A DNA stretch of 64,000 nucleotides from Apostichopus japonicus (lineage: Eukaryota > Echinodermata > Holothuroidea > Aspidochirotida > Stichopodidae). Of this stretch, positions 30,881-43,400 are shown piece after piece. The stretch covers positions 7,173,001 through 7,237,000 of the forward strand of contig NC_092570.1 of the NCBI RefSeq assembly GCF_037975245.1, given 5' to 3'. Below the pieces are notes generated by a model. The model worked only from the letters and a program-made list of their open reading frames with translations. It was not told the DNA's origin and did no database searches. Every line of letters begins with the position of its first letter. Within the stretch, counting starts at the first letter, position 1. The translations under genes were made by a program, and so were the position numbers.

Positions 30881-32048
30881 CGTTACTACACTGAAGTCGC
30901 AATAGACGAAGAGATTTTACTGTATCATCTAAATTAACACCCCCTTCATTGCTCTATTGTATACTAATAAGCTATGAGGTTAGCTTCAGAAGCGGTGGGT
31001 TACATCTTCTTGTGAACAAATCTCAGTGCCCCAATTTATTTCTGGAATATGCTGGATCAGTTAGTTATAGCAATAATTTCTTATTCCTATTCCAGGAAAA
31101 CCATTTTTTATGTTGTGGAGCCTGGAGTGGGGGTAATGGGGATGGGTCAAAATAGGTAGGTAAAAAGATTTTATTCCAAAGGGTGTTTAATTAAATCTCA
31201 AAGCGATTTATTTTAAAGTCACAGAGCCAAAATTTCACACCACATAGTTCAAGTGTTAAATCATTGAACAAAATTTATTCAATATCAGTTCTAGACAGTC
31301 ATTCTGGACAATCTGAACTAACATTAACAACAATCATTGTATTATATGACATAAAAGTAAAACTGTACTTTCCATAAACATTATCATTCTTAAATTACAC
31401 TAATGTAATTTGTGACATCAAAGGAGATTAAAAGAAAACAACTTACATGAATTTTTTGGCTTTAAGCCTACAAAGCAGTTGCATGTCCATCGCTATCAAT
31501 CGTTGTTATGACAAATTAATTAGAATAATCCAGAAGCAAATACAATAAAGGGTTATTTAAACCAAGAAACACTGCACGAAGTAACTCACATGCAAAAATG
31601 TTACACAAGCACGACGACACGTACAACACTGATGGGCAATATGAAACACAGCATCACACGCATTAAAACAATCGAAGACCATTAACAGGGTGTACAGCTG
31701 AGTTTTTGAAGAAAGACTACAAAACAAACCAACTGCTGCTGAAGAAACAAAGTCTAAACATTCAAGAGTTCTGCTGCCTCCATTGGTCTTTATTATGACT
31801 TTTCTGTCAAATATCATTGGTGATATGGATATTTTGGCTTCCAGATTAAAGGTACGAATCAAACGTCTGGGAGGTAAATGCCCCTAAAAAGGTCAATGCC
31901 TGTTCCCTTATGCACATATTATATGACATCACGGTCACGCCAATACTTGTGTCCAAATGCTTCAAAACATGCCTTTTCTTTCATTGTTGATGTTGGGTCT
32001 GGAAAATAACCTTTTCATCCTGAATTAAAAGTCTTGAATTTCAATATA

Positions 32049-32310
32049 TCAACACTGAGGGAACCCTGACGGATTGGTAATCCAACACAATCGTAGTTTA
32101 GAAAAGGTGTTTCTGGAGGAATTTCTCAACCAAGGCTTCCTATACAATGAGTTTTCTCCTGGCAACTTGAATCCAGTGTAATGACCATTGGCTGGAAAAT
32201 CACTTCTGATCCTTTGGACTGCACATGATGGTAGCACAACCCTGACGTGTCTTGCTAGGAACCCCAAGTATCATTGAACCTGTTGACCGTAGGCTATGTA
32301 TCTGTACTGC
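32049..32310 (-). pseudogene. P2X7 C-terminal (ballast) domain-like relic
   Basis: On the minus strand an acceptor (TTTCCCAG, 32318-32311) is followed by a frame reading QYRYIAYGQQVQ, stop, YLGFLARHVRVVLPSCAV, QRIRSDFP and GHYTGF. This is the RYxAYRQFVRW-GxLGRxxRVVxPSCAV-IRxxFP-YTGF signature of the P2X7 ballast-like zinc domain, which is widespread as stand-alone genes in invertebrates. The stop is TGA where the family has Trp (TGG). No channel part is present. The reading frame then continues without family similarity to 32049. It belongs to the TTAA element. Confidence 0.65.
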
Positions 32311-32736
32311 CTGGGAAAAAATTTATGAAAGTTCAAAATGTATTAATGTTGGCCATGATGTCCACAATATCAAGCAGGCATACAATGTACAGTTATGGTT
32401 ACATTTGTTGTGATTTTACACCTTCCATGTATCATGAAACATTCTTTTGTTTCAGAAAATTGATTTGCAAAACTCTAGGCCAAAGTACTAGCCAAGTAAT
32501 AATGAGTATGAAATAACACATATGCCTACCTAGCATGGCTGCATAATGCAACTTACATCCCCTAGCCAAACTTTCAGTATGCAACCAACCCTACTAGTAC
32601 TACACACTCTACATATGGGTTGTAAGTTACCGTAACACAACGCACAATACGGTTTAGGGTGTTCCGCGAATTCCAACAACACATGCACAAAATGGACTGG
32701 ATTTTGTTTTTAAATGCTTCGTTAATAAATTCTTAC

Positions 32737-33011
32737 CACGTTGTATGTTCCTTGCAATGGTTTCGAACGGATTTCTTCTTCGATATGTTGTGGAGCTTCA
32801 ATTTCGGCTCGTTTAACAGGCTCGAACTGATACGGTTCTAACACCTCCGCTCCACCCTCAACGTTCGGTTCAATATTGGAATGATCATCGCCTTCACTCT
32901 CTGCTTCGAATATGAGAAAGGGCACTCTAATTATAGCCCAATTTCACTGCCTAGTGAAGAACCATTATCACTTTGAACTTCGGTTGCCGCAATTGGTTCT
33001 GGATCCGCCAT
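32737..33011 (-). pseudogene. possible first exon of the ballast-domain relic
   Basis: The minus strand reads MADPEPIAATEVQSDNGSSL, then a frameshift, then SNIEPNVEGGAEVLEPYQFE and onward to a GTAAGA donor at 32736. The acidic leader with a PYxFEP motif resembles the start of invertebrate ballast-domain proteins. It sits 426 bases before the domain exon at 32310 on the same strand, so the two could be exons 1 and 2. The frameshift shows it is decayed. The Cys-rich middle of the family was not found between them. Confidence 0.45.
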
Positions 33012-33343
33012 TTCACAGGAAATTTTGATTTGATATCGCACTTGTGATCGGTGTTTTGTTTAGTAACCACTAGTGGTATGTGTACTTGTCTACTGTGTAC
33101 GTGAACGGTATTGTAAGCAGCGACAACAAATGTGTTCAAAACGTGACGTCACATGACGTCATGCGAATCGGAAAATTTTCGAGTAAACAAAGTTTCAAAC
33201 GCCGAAAAGGGTAAATTCATTCTCAATTTTCGACTTGAAAAATCAAGTTTTAAACTGGCAGATTGGTTGATACATGTTCTAGAGAACATTCTTTGATGGA
33301 TCCCAAAAATATAGGACTTTGAAATTTTCGTGTCATGGCCACT

Positions 33344-34339
33344 TTAATGTAGGGGCGAACTGGAATGATAAACGTGCTACTGGAGTAGTGATGCAGCCGA
33401 CCGGGCAGGAGTGGCGTATTTGGCGCCTCGGACGAAATCAGTCTTTCGCGACCACTGGGAAATCGCCGCATTTGGTAGTTAAAATTGGCGGCGCCTTCGA
33501 CGCCTCGGATACAGATGCGCACGTACGCGGCTTCCAAGCCGGTAAACCGTTAGGCCCTTATCTTGAAAAGTCGATGAAAATGTTGTTTTCATTGCTGACT
33601 TTTTTTTTGAGCTTGGAAAAGTTGAAGAGGTACAAGCGTGTGAGTGGGAATAGGGAGAGGCAGTGGCGGGAGCGGGCTGGGCAGATGGTCACTTTTTCTT
33701 GCGTTATGCACAATACCTGTAATGCGTCAACAGATCATAAATATTATATACATATCTTGTTAAGGGTAATACTTATTTCCGTCCTACCCTTGACCTAAAT
33801 TTGATTTGTTTATGGTTTATGTCTTTATTAATTTAGTAAAGTTGATCAGTGGTAAGTCTGCGGTGTTAAGTGGGGTATATTCTTGTCTCAAAACTTCCTC
33901 TCCAGTACCGGATTCTAAACCACAATACAAACCCAATGCGTAACATTATACTTAGTAATCGGTAAACTAAATAGTTACCATTAACTTGTTTTCCCATCAT
34001 TCTTTCTCATTTCACAAGAAACTATTCTCAAAGCATAGTGGATACTGGGGTCACGTGACCTTCTAGGTCAACAGACCACATTGTTATAACAATTCTCCCC
34101 AACCCATCGATCAATGACATTAAGCCGTCACACATGGTCTAAGCAGGAACCTTTCCCTGGCTTGTTCATGTTACTTTATGGTGATTCCGTTTCCTTTCCT
34201 CTCCTTGTCTTAGCTATTTCATCATAAACCTCTTTTCATATTTGGTATGTGTACGGAAGATTTGGGGCATCGTTTGGCATACATTTTAGGCGGTGACCAC
34301 AATCTCACTTCAGCTTTGCTACACAGGGCACATTTCGTT

Positions 34340-34340
<1 letters not shown>
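33344..34340. other. intergenic with a GC-rich patch
   Basis: 33350-33545 is clearly GC-richer than its surroundings and has open frames on both strands (159 codons on +, 95 on -). Neither shows a recognisable domain. The rest is featureless. Confidence 0.4.
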
Positions 34341-34410
<70 letters not shown>

Positions 34411-34526
34411 AAATCGTAATGAATTGGAAAATCCAGAACAGTGAAAAAATTTCCAGCCTCCACCGGGATTCGAACCCGAGCCTCCCGCTTTATATGCGGA
34501 AACCCTAATCACTAGGCTATGGACGC
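34341..34526 (-). mobile_element. tRNA-headed short SINE with TA tail
   Basis: On the minus strand 34526-34456 folds as a tRNA: acceptor GCGTCCA/TGGAGGC (6 of 7 pairs), D arm with AGTGATTA, anticodon stem CCGC/GCGG with loop ATATAAA, and T arm CGGGTTCGAATCCCG. A box A (TAGCCTAGTGATTAGGG) and an intact box B are present. It continues for about 48 bases and ends in a (TA)34 tract (34341-34408). One extra base and a mismatch in the D stem, plus the repeat tail, argue for a SINE or tRNA pseudogene and not a working tRNA. Confidence 0.65.
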
Positions 34527-34756
34527 TGATTGTATGTCCAGAGGTTCGAAACCGGTAAGGAAGGTCGTAATTCTACTGTAGGCGTTTGTCACCTGTATCG
34601 AACAATACTAGTTCTGTTTTTGGTGACATATTTGCCTTACTCTAGAGATCAAACATGATGCTAACTTACTCGAAATCATTTGTATTTCCTAAAGCCGGAT
34701 CTCGAAAGAGATGTACTTTGAACATATATACTTTGTTAATGAAATGGAGGTAAACA

Positions 34757-34763
34757 ATATATC

Positions 34764-34808
<45 letters not shown>

Positions 34809-34815
34809 CTATATA
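34757..34815. repeat. (TA)n microsatellite
   Basis: An interrupted TA tract of about 55 bases. Confidence 0.9.
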
Positions 34816-36127
34816 TTATATTTATTTTTTGACATTTCATTCGAAATTTATTCTTAGTTTGGTTTGCCTTTTGATTCGCTTCGTTTTTCTTTACTTCCAT
34901 GTTTTTACATGTGGTAATGGACTGAGAGAAATTATCTCCATAGAGCATACCACCTGACAAACCTCATCACTCATACATTGAGATTGTATAACCGTGGTGC
35001 AATGACGGAGGTATACGTCTATGGCAAGCCATATGGGACAAACACCGCATATACGTCACGGGAATTATCACGAGTCCCTTCCGTACTGAAACGGAATACA
35101 TATATAATCTCACGGCTCGACGTCAATGAGCGTTAAACTTTGTTTTCTTTAAAGAACAGGTATATGCTACTAAACATACAGGCAGAACCTTAGCCAAAAT
35201 GCCGAGAAATGAAGATACTTGCTCGATTAAGAGAATGTAGAACAAACCTTGAACAAACATTTCTGCATATAACACGCTATTTATACTCCTATTAAATACC
35301 ATTTCTCCTTACTAAAAATCTACTCATAATTAATGGTGAGCTGTGATTACAATTGTTCATAATTCATTTATTCACCAAAAAAATCGTTCATTTGGTCATG
35401 TACATGGTTTTAAACAATTCTCTGTCTTGGTCACGAGCTATGGACATATCCTTTTTAAGTTGTTTCTCGGAGAATGTGACAATTTTGCGTGCGCTTTAAT
35501 TACAGAACACGGCCTTCTGATCAAGCTGCATGGTAGCTGGTTTTGCATAGATTATTTTATTAAGGCGAGACAGTGCATCCGGAACGAGGTTAGCTGTGTT
35601 AATACTGGTATTATGACATCATATCATATATATCTTTTAAAAGAAAGCTGTTCGACTATTACCTCAGAAACCATTTCTCACACAAAACATATATCAAATA
35701 TTTATGTTTATGTATGATTAGTATAAATATTTCCATAGAATCTTACCACACAACTTCGAAACTTTAAACGAAACGCAACCTATATCTCATTTACTCCTAA
35801 CGATTATTATCACTAGCTTTCATAGATGGTTTTACCATTTCTCTGTATTTTTCTTCCTTTTTTTTCAAATTTCTTTCTTTTGCAAGGGGGAATACTCGTA
35901 AATAACTTACTTCTTCAGTCCTCCTTCACCTCTCCGTTGTTTAGATATTGAAGGCACCCAAGAAAGAGCTTGGGCTCGAAAACGAAACTTGTTCCACCCT
36001 CAGCCCCTGCAGTTCTCTAAAATCGAAACTATACAACTGTGTGATCATGACGATGTGACGTCAAAGGTGCATCACGAATCTATGGCAAGCCACATGCGCA
36101 ATAATTAGATAATAGGAAAATATATAT
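34816..36127. other. intergenic; second hammerhead-like relic near 35951
   Basis: No exon was recognised; the 124-codon frame at 35343-35717 has no family motif. At 35951-35984 the string TGAAGGCA, CCCAAG, AAAGAG, CTTGGG, CTCGAAAACGAAAC has the same layout as the motif at 15922 but a poorer core. It is probably a degraded relative. Confidence 0.35.
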
Positions 36128-36467
36128 TAGATATTAGACCGAAAAACCTGGATAATCGCTCGAAAAACCTATATAAACTTGGATCAACGGTGAAAAACTT
36201 GGATTATCGCCGGTAAATTCAGGTTTATCTGTCGAGGATCCAGGTTAATCATAGATAAAAGTTGGATTACCACTAGATAAACCTGGATTATAGGTTCAAA
36301 CCGTGGATTATCGTTTGATAAACCTGGATTTATTTATCGAAAATTCCGGATTTTTGACTGGTAGACATGGATTTTTCAAATTTATCAAACGATATTGTAG
36401 GTTTTTGAGTCGAATATCCAGGGTTTTTTGACCGATAATCCAGGATTATCTACCGATTATCTACCGA
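36128..36467. repeat. degenerate tandem array of ~30-bp units
   Basis: About ten diverged units carry variants of AAACCTGGATTATCG and GATAAACC(T)GGATT. Spacing is roughly 25-35 bases and units differ at many positions, so the array is old. It abuts the ATC microsatellite. Confidence 0.7.
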
Positions 36468-36468
36468 T

Positions 36469-36636
<168 letters not shown>

Positions 36637-37278
36637 TTATTATGTTGGAGTATATAGGATTATTGATAATAATGTTGATGTACGTATCGTAAGAGTCAAT
36701 CACAAGTATTTACCTATCGTTTGAAACTCAGAACCACAAGGCTACCGTACTATTCGCCAGGATGTTCGACCACATGGAACAAGGGTATATAAGTTTCTTT
36801 TAAGACAATACGAAAATAATTTTCGGCCACACCAGAAAGGTGTAAATGTCTTCTAAATCATCAATCACGGTAGTTTGAGCGGTTTCGCGACGAATTTATT
36901 CACCGCCCACCGACGTTTAATGTTATTGATAATAATATCATTTTTATCGCGTGATCCAGACACATTTTATAATCTTCTTTATTCCGCCTCAGGCGTCATC
37001 GTAGTTCACATTACCGCATTGTTGTTTTTACTATCTCAGACAAAAGGTTTCTTTTTAATTGGCTGACTTGTTTTTTTTTCTTTCTTAAAGCCTCAAGCGA
37101 ACAACTTGATTTTCATGCCCATTTGGTTCAGACTATATACAAACTGTTTTTGAAACATTCGCTCGTCTTAAGTTCAGTTTATTCGAGACATGATTTTTTC
37201 TTCTTCTTCAAATCAGTAACTTATTTTAAACTTCTACGTTGACGTCGAAGAAATATTATTTTACGCCCATGGGCATAT

Positions 37279-37310
37279 TATATAAGAAAAGTACAGCGGC
37301 GTCTCAATTC
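37279..37310 (+). promoter_or_regulatory. core promoter: TATA box and initiator of the secreted-protein gene
   Basis: TATATAA at 37279-37285 is followed 27 bases later by TCAATTC (37304-37310), which fits the metazoan initiator YYANWYY with the start at A37306. This gives a 159-base 5' UTR up to the ATG at 37465. A TATA promoter fits a regulated or tissue-specific gene. Confidence 0.6.
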
Positions 37311-37464
37311 AATCTTAGTCGAACTTTTGCCACTTTTGGGGTGATTTTTCTAGAGAAATTTCTCTGAACTTTAACAAACTGTAGTTCGTTCAGTCAGCTC
37401 GTTCATAAGCTTTACCAAAAAAAGAAAAACGAATAGAAAAAGTGCAGAATTTACAACGGCCACC

Positions 37465-40400
37465 ATGAAGATGCATACATCGTTATTGCTCAGTATTTCT
37501 GTTCTGGTTGCATTGTCTGTGTCTGCCCCAGTCATCGAACATAGAATTATAAAGCTACAGCCCGTCCCAAGAAACTTCTTGGATTGGCCAGCCTTTGCTC
37601 GGAGGCAAGTTTTGACATCGATGGACCACCAAGTTGTATTTCCCGCTGTAAGTATACCAGACTAACTTTTCAGAACATTTTTATTTCTTATAAACTTTAA
37701 GTCATCAGTATAATGCAGACACCGATTGGGTTTGAAAAAGGGGAAGCCAAGGGGGGGGGGGGAGGGAGGAGTGCCTTGCTCCCATATTTTGGGCATGGGA
37801 GAGTAATCTGTATACTTCATATAGATCATATAGTCAAACAGTATTGTACGATATCCGTTCTTGATTAATAATTTTATGAACCTTTAGTAGCAAGAATAGA
37901 CTAATCTGGGTAGATATAGTTGTGATTATGAAACGCACTGTGGAGCTGGGCTGAAATTGTTTATGTCTATATTTGTCACGCTCTCTTACAAATGAATTTC
38001 TGGTGACAAACAATTTGAAACTTACAGTAAAGAGAAAGATAAGCTACACTGCTAGTTGAAACCCCCATCTCAATATCTTGCCCCTAACTCGAGATATGGT
38101 TGGTTGAATATAACCTAATTTTTTGACTGGCTAAACTTTCAACTACTCCAGGAAGTTGGATCACAGTAGGGGGTCTGTGACGTCATCTGGGCAGCTGTGT
38201 TTCAAACACTTTATACTTAGGCTACTATAATCTTCATATGTTTTTTTTTATCCTTGAAACCTGATACATCTGGAACGTTTGCTCAGCGGTCAAAGGTCTT
38301 TGTACTTCGAATTTCATCAAAATGTACCTTTTTTTTATAGAAATATACTTTTCCTCTGTAGATAAATCATTGACAAAATTATATAGAAAAACAAAGACAT
38401 TTTTGTTTTGCTTAAATGCCCTGATGACATCATCCATACTGTCGTTGCCCGCAGATGTATTTACAAATATCCCAACATTGTGACAAATTCATTTCTTTGC
38501 GATTCAAAATGCCATATGAAGATCTGATATTCGTCTATTGACTCAGAAAATGTTCAGCAGTTTTAAGCAAGCAATCAACTTCAGCGACTGGATGATCATT
38601 TTAAGGGGATGACATCAGTTAATATTTTCAATTAGCCTAATAAGTCTAAGTGAACGGAATTTAATTCGATTATTTTAACCTTTAATAGTAATTTTTATTC
38701 CTTCAGCAAATGTCGGAGTGGTCCTTTTTCATCATTAGTGTATAGGTAAAATCGAAATCTTTATAAAAAAAATAAACACCGTGTTATCACAGGAAAATGA
38801 CTTTTTATAAATTTTATTTTTTCCATTTTATGAATGTACATCTGGAAACAGTAGAGCTACACATCATTATGAGTTGAAAATATCATAAATGATCGTTACA
38901 ATGTACCCACTAATTGACTCGAATAATAATAATAATAATAAAAAACAAAAGTAATATTGTAACCACCACCACCACAACACTAGCCCAGTGGTTAACGCCG
39001 GTGCCTTTCAATCATAAGGTCCCGAGTTCGAGTCACTCCAAGATTAATGTGTGTCGTCCAGTTGCAGAGTTGTTGACAATTGACAACTCATAATCATGGA
39101 CGTTAAATATGAATCTAAGAGACTGACTCCGGTCAGCTTGTGGCTTTGATAAGCCAATGATGGCTTCTTCGCGAGTTCCTGCTTGTAGGAGGATCTAAAA
39201 TACATACAACAATAACAACAAAAACACCAAGTTTAATTCAGCTTTAAACTCCGAACGAAAATTCTGAGTGTGTTGTCACATTTCAATGAGAAATTATCTT
39301 CAACATTTTAACAGAAAAGAATTGTTTTTCGAAGATTAGATATCGGGTGATTAACATAATAGAGGACTGAGGCATAGGGACGGAAGCCCGTCCCGAATAC
39401 TCATTACACTTAATTAACGAAGGGATTTGTCTAATGAGATTAATAAATTAATATCAAACGACCACATAGAGCTTAGAAGAAAAAAATGTTACCAGTTCAC
39501 CAGTATTGCTCCTAGAATTAAATATGCTAGAAAGTCTAAAAATGGTCACTCGAACATACATATAATAGTGCCACACTTAAAAACATCAATGCATGAGGAA
39601 TCTCTTTATTCTTATTCAACACTCTTTCATGTCTGGGAGTAGTAAGGATGAGAGGCTGTACAAAAAGTAGTAATAATTTTAAACAAAACTGAGAACAATT
39701 TCAAATTGGGGGTAATGTACAGAACACCTATCTGTGCTATCAGTATGATATGTTTACCCCCCCCCACCCACCTCGCAGCCCCCACCCACCTCCCAATCCA
39801 GCCCACCCCCATTTTTTCCACCTGGGCTCAATCTATACCTGAATATGGAGTATGATTGTGAAATCAATATTTTTGGCCTTTTTTCTGTGATTGTTATGAC
39901 ATTTTCTTTATTTTTTAATTATTCGACAATTATGTACTTTGGTACCGATGGCAACTGGTGCATTAAGTTGGATATTCGAACTTCTTAAAGTCTAAATGTC
40001 TCTTGAAAATGTCCCAACGGACGGATTTTGTTTCTGAAAAACTAGGTCAAATCTAAGGAAATGTCAACATATTTTGATGAACCGGTTCTAGATACGGTTT
40101 TGTTTTTACAATCTTTTTTGGTTATATTTTTTTGTTTTTGGTCTTTGATTATAGGGAAACTTTGATTATAGCCGGATAGAGAGATTTGTACTTTTAGGTC
40201 ATTTTTTTAAAAGTTAATTATGTACTTTGAGTAATATTTCAAAAGGGGTTTACCGATCCAGTGAAGATCAAAGGACATAAACAAATTTCCGATTGGACAG
40301 AAACTTGAAAGTTGATAGCTCCATGGAAAGACAAGGTCAAAATGTCACAAATCCTGGTTCTTGTTTGTTTAGTCATTTACTGGAAAAATGTTATCAACAG

Positions 40401-43400
40401 AGAACAATTGATTATTAAGAAGAAATACGTTTAGTTTTGTTAGTTTTGTAGCCATCCAGTTGTTCCTATTCAAGTTAGAAAGGTTAAAGAGGTCATGACC
40501 ACATTGCTACAGGAAATTCGAATTAAGGAAATTAAGCATTCAAGGCTATATAAGTATATATAAAGATCATTCGGAGGACTTCTTTCGACATGTGATCTTT
40601 CCTGAATAAAACATACCACAAACATTATTTATTGACTCCACCCATTAACATGAATATTCATTAGACTGAAATCTGTTGATAACATCGTGATGATGGGTAA
40701 GTCAACACTCAACAGTGTCTTTAATTCCATTTATTCCATTGAAATTAATTGATATGATTTTAACATTAAGAAGGTCAGTTTCACGATTTCCTTTTTCATT
40801 GTACTAGACAAAATGGGGGGGGGGGGGGGAGAATCGAAAATCGAAAAATGGTAACTTCTAAAGCACACCACAAATAAAAGGTATTTATTTATTAATTATT
40901 CCAACCAAACATGAATATTCATAAACTAAAATGAGAATTATTTCATGACATAATCGCTCTCCCTTTTTCCTGTTTAGTAAGCATATTACATTTAACGTAT
41001 CGATTAAATTTTATTATAAGTATCAATCAATAATATCGATCTTGTTATTGGTTGATTATTATTGATTTTATTCATCAAATTTATGTAACTAAAATGATAA
41101 ACATATTGTTTTTTACCGGATCATACACTGCACAGGAGCATTGAATGTTAAATGACATATTACTGAATGTCATTATCAGTCAATTATTTTTAACAATTAC
41201 ATTAATCGTTTTGATATGCAAGTTCACCCCGCCTTCGGGATCTGTATATTCATGCAGTGAGAGAAATACCTGCATTTAATGTATTAATCGAATATACGAT
41301 TTGACTTTTTCTATTTTAACAATTAATCGATTATACAAACGGTCACAGTATCTGTAGTACAAAATTTACGTCCGTAACTGATATTAAAAAAAAAAACCAT
41401 CAAAAAAGTGGCCAAGTCTAAGCCACATTCGAGAAAAAAAAATGAAAAACGTTTTCTTTCTCGGAATTTTCTACATTGATTTATTAAACGTCATCACATC
41501 CACATTCATCATAACAATAACATCGTTGTCCATATCGCTATACACAAACTTGTGGTATACACCCTTGGTAAAATTGACGTCAAGAAAAGGAAAAGGCCAA
41601 GAGGGAAAATGAGCCAAAACACACACGGATAAACCAAAAAAAGAATAGTCTTCTTAAAAAAAAAGAAAAAAAAGACAGAGTTTGTCCACCAAAATGAAAA
41701 ATGTCGTAATATAATGAAGTGGTTATGAACCGCGAAAAAGGTATAAATGACATTGTTTTCTCGCCCACAGTAACGATGGCAAATAGTATAAATGAATACC
41801 AATATTATGCGTAGGTGACAACATTTTTAAAGTTTTATTTGACGATCGGTACCACCCACCACCATTCTGTGGTGTACCAACCTAGTCTTCGCCCGTCATA
41901 AATATATCTTAGGAAGTATTCCATGACAACTTGAATTTGGGAGGGTGGAGGCTGGCAGGCTGGAGGCTGGCAGGTGTCAAATTATATTGAAGAATGATGC
42001 GGTATAGCAATATAGGCCTATAGGTCTAAATCCTGTATAAACATTATACACAATATTTTAATATATAGGTCAACTAATATTTTTATGGTTGAAATACTAT
42101 CAGATGACAAATTAACATTCAGGAAATAATATACTCGATGTAGCGGAAACGTACCCATATATCTTTTCCCCTCTTTTCGTGTTTTTTATATTTTCACAGA
42201 ATAATGACTAACGTCAAGGTTATCATATGTTTCCGTCAAAAAGAACATGAAACAGACATAAAATTCATATTTGTCATACACTTCTTTTCTCCAAATCTAA
42301 CATGTCCAGTTTGCATGATTTTTTGATGTTGTCATGAAACTGAGTGAAATCGAAAAAAAAAAACGACTTGAAGCAAGTCAAATTTAATCTACAATGAGGA
42401 CTATCAGTACTGATATAGAAAAAAAAAAAAAAACAGAACGCAAAACAGAACTTATCATAATTTATGAAGACATTAAGCCACTCACTCTTAATATTGGTAA
42501 TAAAAATGGAAACCATATATTTTATTATCTTTCCACGAACCTATAGACTGTCGTGACTTATTTTATATGTACTTTCCTTGAAACACATTACTATACATTC
42601 CTAAAGGGGAATATATATATTAATCTCTTTTCTTCTTGACTAGCGCCTTTAGAATGATACTTTATGGAAAATGAGTGGGAGAGGGAGGGGCGTGTCGTGG
42701 GGGAGGGCATGGCTGAAAAAAAAAATTGTACGAAAAAAAGTTGATCCGGAAAGACAAGCCTTATTCAGCAACCACAGCCTGACAACTGGCACAAATCACT
42801 GATTTTCATACCTCAGTTTTATTGATCGATAAAGATTTGGAGGGAGGGGGAGGGGTGATAGGGAGTTCCATGAGGATTTTTCTATAGTGGTGTTGCAATT
42901 TTCCACGTTAACAATAAAAAATAATAATAAAAAAATAATATTAATGAATAATAAATTTCCACGTTATCACGTTCATTCACACAGGAAGTAAAAATGATAT
43001 TAAATGTCATATGTTAAGTGATTTCAAAGAATCCAGACGGGATTGAGTTCGGTAGAGTTGTACTTAAAATCCCCCCCCCCCCCAAAAAAAATCTGTAGGA
43101 TTAATTTCAGTGAGTGGATAAGCTAAACTTTTGAACTCTTTTCAACGACCGTTTAAGAGGAAAGAAAGTGCATGGCAACGAACTCTTATTAAAGGATAAT
43201 TCAATCCACCAATTCTGATGTATCGGATTGGTGTATGATATCATTAATTATATTGATAGAAAGACTTCCCATAGGATTATCTTTACCCAATACTACTTTA
43301 CCATCTCCTAACCAGTTTCACTTATCAAATTGCTGGATTTTTTGTTTGTGGGCGAACTATCATTATTTAACGAATAATGAATTCATTACAATCTTTTCCG

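Larger units (their letters stand above)
30143..33343. mobile_element. 3.2-kb TTAA-flanked transposon, Kolobok-like
   Basis: TTAA at 30139-30142 and 33344-33347 flanks inverted ends AGAGGCCATGACACGAAAA (left) and AGTGGCCATGACACGAAAA (right, complemented), with one mismatch in 19. TTAA duplication is typical of piggyBac and Kolobok elements; the ends do not start with the CCC of piggyBac, and the THAP relic inside points to Kolobok. The interior carries a decayed THAP-domain sequence on the + strand and a decayed P2X7-ballast-like sequence on the - strand. No DDE transposase core was recognised. Confidence 0.75.

Noticed and set aside
33319-33798. 159-codon frame in a GC-rich patch
   Set aside because: It begins inside the end of the TTAA transposon, has no domain or splice support, and the opposite strand is equally open.
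35343-35717. 124-codon open frame
   Set aside because: No signal peptide, motif, Kozak context or partner exon; its length is within chance for this AT-rich DNA.
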